A stretch of 64,000 nucleotides of DNA, taken from positions 1,878,571-1,942,570 of the forward strand of contig CAJINV010000015.1 of NCBI GenBank assembly GCA_905178155.1. The letters are read 5' to 3'. Both the position numbers and the translations under genes were made by a program. This document shows positions 54,646 through 63,551 of this stretch, piece by piece; position 1 is the first letter of the stretch; every line of letters starts with the position of its first letter. This stretch comes from Amoebophrya sp. A120. Its lineage: Eukaryota; Sar; Dinophyceae; Syndiniales; Amoebophryaceae. Under the pieces are notes generated by a model. It worked only from the letters and a program-made list of their open reading frames with translations. It had not been told where the DNA came from and searched no databases.

Positions 54646-57170
54646 CTACGGTGGAGAAGTGGTGATGTGATCGTACAGCTTTCTGGCCAAAACCTCACTC
54701 CCGCGCGAATTCGGATGCAAATTGTCGTGCTGGTTGTACAGGTCGGGCGTCTCGTCTCCGCGCAGCACGTCATTGGTAGTCAGTGTCGTGACGCTATGCA
54801 TTGCAAAAGTATCGCTATCGTGCTAGCAGTCGTGGCTGTTGCATAATTTTCGCCAAATTTATTTCTCCAGTTCCTGAAGGGCTACCAGTTTGTACGTGCG
54901 GAAGTACTTACCGATGAAAAAGGACAAGGAGTAGGGCTGTCATGCAACGTTGATGCAATAATTAGTACGAGCCCGATAGAATTACTTTTACTTTTGCAGA
55001 GGATAGATGCGGATCCCTTGCAATTCGGGGTTTCCATTCTGAATTTCGTTCAGTGTATCGGTCAACACCGGAAAACCTTCGCGGAGCAAGCTGAGATAGA
55101 ATTGGTTTACAATGTAGGTCCCGGTCGAGGCCAGAAACGTGCTCCCGTATAAAGTTGAAAAGTGCTCCCACCACAGAGTGTGGAAGTGTTATTCTTGTTT
55201 GCTCCGCAAATTATGCAAACATAACTGCCAAAGCCAACACAAACATCTCCCACATTCTTGCACGCACCAGAGAGTGCGGACCAATTTGCAAGCCGAAGTA
55301 GCGCTGAAAGTCTGTGATCTGTGCTGCATAGCGCCACAGCGTCAACGATGTCTGTCATGTTGAAGTTGAGTCTGCATAAATGGCTTAGATAGTGATAAGT
55401 ACTTACCAATAAATGCGTCGCATTCATCACTTTACGGAATACAGAAAGAAGTTTCCGTGTCAAAAAATTGCAACGCGAGCTACTGCTATTTGGTCTTCTC
55501 GTGGTCGTGGTGGGGGGGCACTTTTCATTCTAATATCCCGACCGCGTTGGCGATGTGGCCTCGAAAGTAGCCTGCGCGCGTCCTAGGAAGCGAGAGGACG
55601 ATGATGTCCTTCGGTTTTTTCTTCTCGGTCAAAAACTTCAGATACCTCGGAAAATTTTCCCGCCACAGAGTCCGGTATGCGTCGATGAATTCTCGCTTTA
55701 AAGATCCACCCAAAAGTCCGCTGATGATCGCTTGCCGGCTTTTCCCCAGGAGAACTTGCTGCAAGATACTTTGGTGTAAGTCATTGCCCGAGACGTGCAC
55801 CACAATGCGGTCGTGCTCCGTCACGGTGTCCCGAATCGCGACGTCGTTTGCGGGGTTGTTTGGACCGCCTGGGACGGAGCGGTCTCTCAGCGTAGAGCCC
55901 GCTTGCGCAGCCATCACGCATTGGGTGGAGCTGGAGTCTCCAGCCGTGCTGTCGTGGAACAGTTTCGACAGGTAATACATGATGTCCGGCTTCAGGTACG
56001 GCATAAACTTGTCGTATGTATTCGGTAGCTTGTTCTGCATTTTGTCGTTTGCAGTATCCACAAACGGCGAGACATCCATCCAAGAGTCGCCCGCAAGGTA
56101 CACGATGCGAGCCGTATTTGATGGCGCGTTTGCATTCAATATACCGCGGAGGTTCGCGACGATCTGCCTTATCAAGTGCAAAAGTGTCTGGGTCTGGAAG
56201 ATTCTGAGACTTGTCATGCAAGTTTTGCATGGCCGTCCATGATGTCGGTCGTGATTTTTGCCCTAGCATCAGAGATTTTTGGAGGGCTTCTGGATCATGC
56301 CTATTCCGCGCGACAAATGCCCTCTACTTCCCGTAGCAAAAATTGCATTCCCTTTGCTGCTCATGCAATACAGATTTTCATTTTTTTGAAAACCAAATGC
56401 AGCTGCAGCATCACAAGTTGCATTCTTCCAGAGGACCCAGACACTTTTACATTTGATATGCCTTACGGTTTGCCCATTCGTGCGCTCGTGCGCGTAGTAC
56501 TGGGCGGCGTCGATATGTGTGGGGGTGAAAGCGCCATTGCCCCCGCCGTTGCCTTTGCCATTAGATATGGATGTGTCAGAGTTGAAATCGACAAAGTTGA
56601 AATAACTTGTAATGCATAAGATGGATACCAGTTGGAGGCCCAACTTCGAAGCGGCGCACGACAAATTTCAGTAGAGCCGAAATCCAGTTTGTAATACTGT
56701 TCCGGTAAGCGTAAGGAAGACGCCTCTTGTCATGCTACTTTAGCAGCTCTATTTCTAACTACCCCGAAACAGGCTTACAGTCTGGTCCTTTTGCCTACTC
56801 TGCAAGACAGGCACTTTCTGCGTTGTATTTTATGCATGATATCATCAAACTATAATTTCAACTTTGACGATTTCAATCCTGACAGTTCCATAGTAGACCG
56901 CGCATGATTAACCGCGACAATGACTCCCGCCGTCGCACCCGCCACAGCGCCGAGGGACAGAAACGCGATGAGCACAATGGCCCAGATCGGGAGACAGGGG
57001 GAACTGCGACCAGAGGATTCGTTAAATTGTTCGGATTGTGGCACGCGGGTGTCATCAACTTCAGCTCCTCCTGCATGGTAAGTTTTCGACTTTTCTTCAT
57101 CCCGTCCCAGTAAGAGAGGATCTTCCTCTGCATACGACCGAGGCACTGCTGGAATTGTGTTTCCGGTCAT
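54646..57170 (-). CDS. SGNH/GDSL hydrolase, membrane-anchored, tandem copy B
   Basis: ATG at 57168-57170 (MTGNTIPAVP), TAG 54646-54648. Type II layout: cytosolic tail with an acidic dileucine motif (EEDPLL), membrane helix (LPIWAIVLIAFLSLGAVAG then ATAGVIVAV), very short linker, then the hydrolase domain. Block I is LAGDSWMD (nucleophile Ser), the block II Gly lies in AQAGS, block III is SGNDLHQ, and block V is HDNLHPN (Asp and His). All catalytic residues are present, so it is probably functional. Four introns: a probable new element at about 56570-56880, family C at 56170-56458 (absent in A and C), family J and family A. Excision restores frame throughout. Probably an endolysosomal or surface esterase/lipase-type enzyme; substrate unknown. 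Confidence 0.78.
54795..55005. mobile_element. Introner, family A (211 bp), shared site
   Basis: TATGCATTGCAAAAGTATCG / CTTTTGCAGAGGATA. TSD GACGC / GATGC. Longer than usual family A copies. Confidence 0.88.
55148..55535. mobile_element. Introner, family J (388 bp), shared site
   Basis: Left TATAAAGTTGAAAAGTGCTC, right GGCACTTTTCATTCTAATA. Exact TSD TCCCG. Excision gives NAVG-STFLAS in frame. Confidence 0.9.
56170..56458. mobile_element. Introner, family C (289 bp), copy-B specific
   Basis: Left AAAAGTGTCTGGGTCTGG, right GGACCCAGACACTTTTACA. Exact TSD TGCCT at 56165-56169 and 56459-56463. Copy C has the uninterrupted site (GATCTGCCTTACGG) near 60984-60998. Confidence 0.94.
56570..56880. mobile_element. 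Probable introner, new family M (about 310 bp), copy-B specific
   Basis: Left GTTGAAATCGACAAAGTTGA faces right TCAACTTTGACGATTTCAAT. Interior has CTTGTAATGC, TTGTCATGC and GCATGATAT. The TSD could not be fixed. It lies where copies A and C have their Gly-rich linker. Confidence 0.62.
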
Positions 57171-59312
57171 CGTGTTTTTGTTTTTGATTTTGATTTTGTC
57201 TTCACTTCCTCGCCGGGTCAAAAGTGAATAGCGTGTGCGCTCCTTCAGGTGAACGGGAAAAATGATAAGAGAAATACAATATATAATAAGCCTAGAGAAG
57301 TAAACTATAACCTAGGCACTTAGCTGAACGAGTACAATTCTTCTTTTGAAGTTTTTGCTTCGGGAAAGCAGGAGTTGGAGTTCTAGCTTCGTTCCTGCTA
57401 GTATAAAAATGCACGCAAGATGAAGTGGTCAAAACTATAAATAGAGGCTCTTTGCTATTCTACGATACTAGCTGCTGCTGTACAAGAAACTACTACTTAG
57501 GCTGATGTTCTACCGTGGTCAAAAGAGGCGGACGCGGACTGTGCCACTGCTATTCACATTTTTCTTGTACACGATCAAATGTCCTCCGGCTCGCTTTTGG
57601 GCAAGCATACACTTCTACATTGGGTTCTTTCAACGTTTTGATGCGACTTCTTCGTAATGAAAAATTCTCGAAAGAAATGATCTTGCTCAGAAACAGAGCT
57701 GATGTGCGCTCCTTCTAACTTTGTTGCAAGGTGAACTAGAGCGCACCAATGATCCAGTGAACTTCTACGTCAAGCCTTTCAAGATCATGAAGAACGTTTG
57801 CAGATGAGCTTCGTCTTGGTTCTTTATTTGGATCTGCGAGACAGAGCGATGATGAAGCGGATCTGTTCTGGATCTTCACAGGCGAGTATGACTGCCGTCA
57901 GTTCTGTTTTTGACAGATTTGAATACAGGGACAGCCACAGTCGTAGTGTGATGAGTTGTAGTTGATCTTCCTTCAGTAGTTCATGTGATCATGCCAAGGA
58001 CAGCACGCGGAATGGAAGAGCGCGTCTGTCCTCGCTGTTTCTGAAAACAAATACCACGCCGTCCTCCACACAGCCGCAGGGCACAGGACAATGTCAGACA
58101 GAGGGTCCTCGTCAACCATTTTTTGTCTTTTTCATGCGTTTCCCCTCCTCTTAGTATCTAACTATATCTTCCGGCCATTGGTTTGAGTAATATTCATCAC
58201 CGAATGTCTACTGGATCAATCTCTAGAGCAGATCTAGGCACTTCAGATTTGGGTCGCGACACTCTGGCCGAATACTTCCAGAGCGGTTCTTTTTTCCCGA
58301 TCCAAAATGGGCGAGCTCGACGCCTGGAGACCGTAGCCAGGTCGTGGTCGCTGCTACTACTGGTCATCTTCCTGCAATAAGGAGCCTTCGTATCGCTCCA
58401 AAAAAAACAATCTCGCGGCTCGCTCACGCTCAAAAGTATAGAACACATAACAGGCCTTTATGAAGATGCTTTCTATCATCTAAAGAAATAGCTCTTTTCT
58501 TCACCCGCGCAAATGAATACGCAACAAACCAAAACTTCTTTTTAGCGTGTCACATTTCCCGGTGATGTGGGGAAATCTCCAAAATGGACACGCATCATGT
58601 TTCTTGCGCTGTCAAAACAGTCAAACTGAATCTGAACCCTAAGTAGCTGCTAGGAATCAACAGCCCTGCCAGAAGATTCAATTTGCTCAAGTCTCCAAAA
58701 ATAGTGATCTTTTTTGCACAAGATGCGCGAAGCTCTCCGAGGACCAGAGCGAGAGCCCCGACAACCGGCGCGTTGTATCTTTTACCGATACTTACGTAAA
58801 TAAACCGTAATGATACACGATTAGAAAAACCTAAATCATACAATTATAACCGCTCTACAATTATACACGGGAGGTAAGTAGAAGATCATCATACAATAAT
58901 TGCTCCTCTTCGCCATCGGTTTCCTCGCCCGCCAGCGGCGTAAGTAAATTTTTAAGCTCGTCCTTCAGCGCCGCGCTTATCGCGTTGTCCTCCGAATCGG
59001 GTCGGCGGTTTTGCGTGTACCGCTCGACCTTCTTCCGCCACTTTCTCCCGTCCTGGGTGGTGTAGAGCGTGGCGTCGGTCGCATCTTCCGACCGAAACAA
59101 GACGAAAGCAGAAGACCTAGCTCCATACAACATTTCTTCTTGTTTATCCGTCTTCACCTTTCTTGAAACATCACTCAATACCTCGGAAAAATCCAACTTT
59201 GTGTTTTAGTGTTAGTGCTGTTAGTGTTAGAACATGGCACAGCCCGTAGCTGTTCTCTCAAAATCTTTATTCCTCCTCAAATGTAGTGTAACAAATGATA
59301 AGATTTCAATTT
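57171..59312. other. Spacer between SGNH copies B and C
   Basis: 5' flank of copy B (57171-57720, similar to 61863-62440) and 3' flank of copy C (58200-59312, similar to 53505-54640). A short hairpin-like ATTTCCC...GGGGAAAT lies near 58555-58577 and also in unit B. Confidence 0.55.
58861..59196 (-). CDS. Weak candidate: 111-aa protein present only in unit C
   Basis: ATG-started frame with plausible coding character (SEDATDATLYTTQDGRKWRK; ISAALKDELKNLLTPL). The corresponding spot in units A and B lacks about 190 bp of it, so the frame is disrupted there. Either an ancestral small gene lost twice or a captured fragment in C. Confidence 0.3.
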   Translation of the reverse strand: MDFSEVLSDVSRKVKTDKQEEMLYGARSSAFVLFRSEDATDATLYTTQDGRKWRKKVERYTQNRRPDSEDNAISAALKDELKNLLTPLAGEETDGEEEQLLYDDLLLTSRV

Positions 59313-61862
59313 CTACGGTGTAGAAGTGATTATGTGATCGTACAGCTTTCTGGCCAAAACCTCACTCCCGCGCCAATTCGGATGCAAATTGTCGTGCTGG
59401 TTATAGAGGTCGGGCGTCTCGTCTCCGCGGAGCACGTCATTGGTAGTCAATGTCGTGACGTTATGCATTTTTGCAAAAGTATCGCTATCGTGCTCGAAGT
59501 CGTGGTAATTGCATACATAATTTTCGCCAAATTTATTTCTCCAGTTCTTGAAGGGCTGAATTTGTACGTGCGGAACTACCGATGAAAAAGAACAAGGAGT
59601 AGAGTTGTCATGCAAGGTTGATGCAACAATGAGTACGAGCCCGATAATGCAACTTTTGCAGAGGATAGATGCGGATCCCTTGCAACTCGGGGTTTCCATT
59701 CTGAATTTCGCGCAGTGTATCCCTCATCACCGGAAAACCTTCGCGGAGCAAGCTGAGATAGAAAGCGTTCACACGCGACGTCCCGAACGTGGTCAGACGC
59801 CCGTTCCCGCCGTATCAAATTGAAAAGTGCTCCCACCACAGAGTGTGAAAGTGTTATTCTTGTTTGCTCCGCAAATCCAAATTATGCAACAATAACTGCA
59901 TCAAAACAAACATCTCCCACATTCTTGCACGCACAAGAGAGTGCGGAGCAATTTGAAATCTGAAGTAGCGATGAAAGTCTGTCTGTGCTGGACAGCGCCA
60001 CAGGCACACCATAAACGCTGTCGGTCATGTTGAGTCAGCATAAATGGCCTAGATAGAAGTGATACTTACCAATAAATGCGTCGCATTCACTTTACGGAAT
60101 ACGGAAAGAAGTTTCCGTGTCAAAAAATAGCAACGCAAGGGCAAGCTGTTTGGTCGTCTCGTGGTCGTTACGGGAGGGTGCGCTTTTCATTCTCATATCC
60201 CGACCAGGTTGGCGACGTGGCCTCGAAAGTAGCCTGCGCGCGTCCTAGGAAGGGACAGGACGATGATCTCCCGCGGTTTTTTCCTCTCGGTCAAAAATAT
60301 GCATTGCAAAAGTATCGTACTAGTATAAATCGCAATACAAATTGCCTCAGCATTAGAAATGGAATTTGTGATGCTGTTTTACATTAGGAAGAAGATTTGT
60401 CATGCATATTTGCAATTACTACGAGTTCGAGTGCGATACTTTTGCACAGGATAAAAAACTTCAGATACCTCGGGAAATTTTCCCGCCACAGAGTCCGGTA
60501 TGCATTGATGATTTGTCGCTTCAAAGATCCACTGCCCCATTCTCCGGCGATCTGCGACCAACTTTTACCCTGGAGAACTTGCTGCAAGATACTTTGGTGT
60601 AAGTCATTGCCCGAGACATGCACCACGATGCGGTCGTGCTCCGTCAGGGTGTCCCGTATCGCGACGTCGTTTGCGGGGTTGTTTGGACCGCCTGGGACGG
60701 AGCGGTCTCTCAGCGTTGAGCCCGCTTGCGCGGCCATGACACATTGGGTGGAGCTGGCATCTCCAGCCGTGCTGTCGTGGAAGAGTTTCGACAGGTAATA
60801 CATGATGTCCGGCTTCAGGTACGGCATAAACTTGTCGTACGTATTCGGGAGCTTGTTCTGCATTTTGTCGTTTGCAGTATCCACAAATGGCGAGACATCC
60901 ATCCAAGAGTCGCCCGCAAGGTACACGATGCGAGCCGTATTTGATGGCGCGTTTGCATTCAAAATACCGCGAAGGTTTGCGACGATCTGCCTTACGGTTT
61001 GCCCATTCGTGCGCTCGGGCTCGTAGTACCGGTCGGCGTTGATCTGTGTGGGGGTGAAAGCGCCATCGCCCCCGTTGCCTCCATTGTTGTCTCCGCTGGT
61101 GCCTCCGCCATTGCCTCCGCCATTGCCTCCGCCATTGCCTCCGCCATTGCCTCCGCCATTGCCTCCGCCATTGCCTCCGCCATTGCCTCCGCCGGTGCCT
61201 CCGCCGGTGCCTCCGCCATTGCCTCCGCCGGTGCCTCCGCCATTGCCTCCACCATTGCCTCCGCCACTACCTCCGCCGGTGCCTCCACCATTGCCTCCGC
61301 CGGTGCCTCCGCCATTGCCTCCGCCGGTGCCTCCACCATTGCCTCCGCCGGTGCCTCCGCCGGTGCCTCCGCCGGTGCCTCCGCCGGTGCCTCCGCCGGT
61401 GCCTCCGCCGGTGCCTCCGCCGGTGCCTCCGCCGGTGCCTCCGCCGGTGCCTCCGCCGGTGCCTCCGCCGGTGCCTCCGCCGGTGCCTCCGCCGGTGCCT
61501 CCGCCGGTGCCAACGCCGGTGCCAACGCCGGTGCCTCCCCCCCCGTCATTGCCTCCTCCGGCAGATGGAGGCGGAGCGGGGACGTTGTTCCCTTCTGTAC
61601 CACTCCGCGCGTGGTTAACCGCGACAATCACTCCCGCCGTCGTACCCGCCACAGCGCCGAGGGAGAGAAACGCGATCAGCAGTATGGCCCAGAGTGGGAG
61701 ACAGGGGGAACTGCGAGCGGAGGGGTTCAGTTGTTCGGTCTCAGCAGCTTCACCAGGTCCTCCTGCATGGTAAGTTTTCGACTTTTCTTCATCCCGTCCC
61801 CGTAAGAGAGGATCTTCCTCTGCATACGACCGAGGCACTGCTGGAAGTGTTTTTCCGGTCAT
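59313..61862 (-). CDS. SGNH/GDSL hydrolase, membrane-anchored, tandem copy C with long Gly-Thr/Gly-Asn linker
   Basis: ATG at 61860-61862 (MTGKTLPAVP), TAG 59313-59315; about 595 residues. Exons 61862-60454, 60292-60198, about 59807-59668 and 59456-59313. Acidic dileucine EEDPLL, membrane helix (LWAILLIAFLSLGAVAG), then a roughly 140-residue GGGT/GGGN repeat encoded by a 12-bp minisatellite, then the complete SGNH domain: LAGDSWMD, AQAGS, SGNDLHQ, HDNLHPNW. Compared with copy B, only the linker and the introner set differ: C has a private family A introner (60298-60453). The linker would hold the catalytic head away from the membrane. The catalytic set is intact, so activity is expected; substrate unknown. 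Confidence 0.8.
59462..59667. mobile_element. Introner, family A (206 bp), shared site
   Basis: Starts TATGCATTTTTGCAAAAGT, ends TTTTGCAGAGGATA. TSD GACGT / GATGC, eroded as in the paralogs. Confidence 0.87.
59813..60197. mobile_element. Introner, family J (385 bp), shared site
   Basis: Left ATCAAATTGAAAAGTGCTCCC, right GCGCTTTTCATTCTCATA. Right TSD TCCCG; the left side carries an extra CCG triplet, keeping frame. Confidence 0.86.
60298..60453. mobile_element. Introner, family A (156 bp), copy-C specific
   Basis: TATGCATTGCAAAAGTATCG / CGATACTTTTGCACAGGATA. Exact TSD AAAAA at 60293-60297 and 60454-60458. Copies A (near 50447) and B (near 55632) carry the uninterrupted GGTCAAAAACTTCA. Confidence 0.96.
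61101..61510. repeat. 12-bp minisatellite coding Gly-Gly-Gly-Thr/Asn
   Basis: About 34 units of CCTCCGCCGGTG and CCTCCGCCATTG. The two unit types occur in patches, with a homogeneous GGT-coding run at 61337-61509. Read on the minus strand it is the hydrolase linker. Confidence 0.95.
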
Positions 61863-63269
61863 CGTGTTTTTGGTTTTGTCTTCACTTCCTCGGAGAGTAA
61901 AAAGTGAATTGCGCCGTGTGTTCTTCTTAAGGTGAGCGGGAAGAATGATCTTTAGCGGAACGAGTACAATTCTTCTTTTGAAGTTTTTGCTTCGGGAAAG
62001 TAAAAGTTGGAGTTCTAGCTTCGTTCCTGCTAGTATAATGCACACAAGTAGTTGTGGGCAAAAATATAAATAATGCTAGAGGTTCTTTGCTATTCTACGA
62101 TACTAGCTGTTGCTGTACAAGAAAGTACTACTTAGCTTGCTTTTCTACCGCGGTCAAAAGAGGCGGACGCGGACTGTGTCCCTGATATTCACATTTTTTT
62201 TGTAGAAAGTCAAATGTCCCCCGGCTCGGCTCCGGCTCGCTTTTGCGCAAGCATAATCTTCTTGGTCGTTGGGCTCTTGCGACGTTTTGATGTGGCTTCA
62301 TCTTCCCATGAAAAATTCTCGATAAAGATGATCCCGCTCAGAAACAGAGATCCTATGCGGTTTATTTTACAACTTCGTTGCAAGAACGAACTAGAGCGCA
62401 ATGATCCAGTGAACTAGATCAAGAAGAACCTTTTCAGAAACTCGTCTTGGCTCTTTTGGATCAAGATTTACCTGCGAGACTGAGTGATAAAACGGATCTG
62501 TTCTGGAACTTCACAGGCGAGTATGACTGCTGTCAGTTTTGTCTTGATGGATTTGAATACAGGCACAGCCACAGTCACCGTCTGATGAGTTGATCTTTCA
62601 GTAGTTCATGTGTTGCAGATGCCAAGGATGCGCGGAACGAATGTAAGAGCGCGTCTGTCGTTGAGCCGTGGCTATTTTTACGACAACAATTACTACAGCC
62701 TGAGATCATCACTCTCGATCTTTCAGCTGCTCATGTGACGCTGATAACGTCGCGCGGACGGCAAGAGCGTGTTTGTCGTTGTTTCTGAAAACAAATACCA
62801 CGTGGCCCCCCACGCATCACGAGCCTTCGCAGCAGGAGAACACTTTCAACAGACAGAAGGTCGCCAAGGGTAGTTTCTCGGTCTTTCTCTTATTTCTTTT
62901 GATGTCCATGAAAGAATTTTTCGAGCATGCTGTAGATGTTGTCCATTTCGGTAAGAATAAGTAGACGTACTTAATATTATTTAAGTAAATGCGGAAAATA
63001 AGATTCGCGATCGCGTGCGTGAATGAAGTTTCAAAAAAAAAGTACAAATACTGAATTCTTGTTGACCTCCAAAAGCGTCGTGCTCATGTCTTTTATTCCC
63101 TTCGTTCAGCATAGTGCTGTCTTTTGGTTAAGAAGTTGCACCCCTTTAGAAGTACCCAAGTGTTGGTCTCTTTCCATATATGAAACAAAAAAGTAAAAAC
63201 CAATATCAAAAGTAGATATTGCATCTTCATCATGATGCCCGCCCTGTGGGACGACTTTTAATCCTCCCG
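61863..63269. other. Upstream flank of copy C and spacer
   Basis: 61863-62440 is homologous to the 5' flank of copy B (for example CGGTCAAAAGAGGCGGACGC). 62450-63269 shows no supportable gene. Confidence 0.5.
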
Positions 63270-63551
63270 CTACTCCTCGTCGTAATTTTCAAAATAATGC
63301 AGAAGGAAACCCACTATCGTGTCGCGCGTATCCTTTGCCACCTCCTCACATTGTGTGTTCGACAGTCTATTAGTTTCATCCGCTTTCTGTGCGTGAGGCC
63401 AGTGCCCCCCATTCGGCACGAGGTAGTGCATGACGGTTTCGAATTTCTTGTGCGTGTACAGCTTTCCTTTTCCCTTGTACATGGTCTCCTTTTTCAGGGT
63501 TTCCACATCCCGGTGTTCCATGACGCGTGCGTAAGCGTTAAACCATCGAGG
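63270..63551 (-). CDS. 3'-terminal exon of an unrecognised gene
   Basis: Minus-strand frame ending in TAG at 63270-63272, reading WFNAYARVMEHRDVETLKKE, LYTHKKFETVMHYLVPNG, and a final DTIVGFLLHYFENYDEE. It begins at the inner end of an introner, so upstream exons lie beyond the window. Well-mixed, globular composition. No domain recognised. It continues the minus-strand array. Confidence 0.6.
   Translation of the reverse strand, partial: PRWFNAYARVMEHRDVETLKKETMYKGKGKLYTHKKFETVMHYLVPNGGHWPHAQKADETNRLSNTQCEEVAKDTRDTIVGFLLHYFENYDEE

Noticed and set aside
61101-61510. CRISPR-like regular repeat
   Set aside because: 12-bp direct units without spacers, inside a coding exon of a eukaryotic gene.
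60992-61627. Alternative minus-strand frame of Ala-Glu-Ala-Pro repeats
   Set aside because: Frame-shifted reading of the same minisatellite; flanking codons do not match the paralogs.
61039-61773. Long Pro-rich plus-strand frame opposite the 12-bp minisatellite
   Set aside because: It is the reverse reading of the Gly-rich linker; the minus strand has the membrane helix and catalytic motifs and matches its paralogs.
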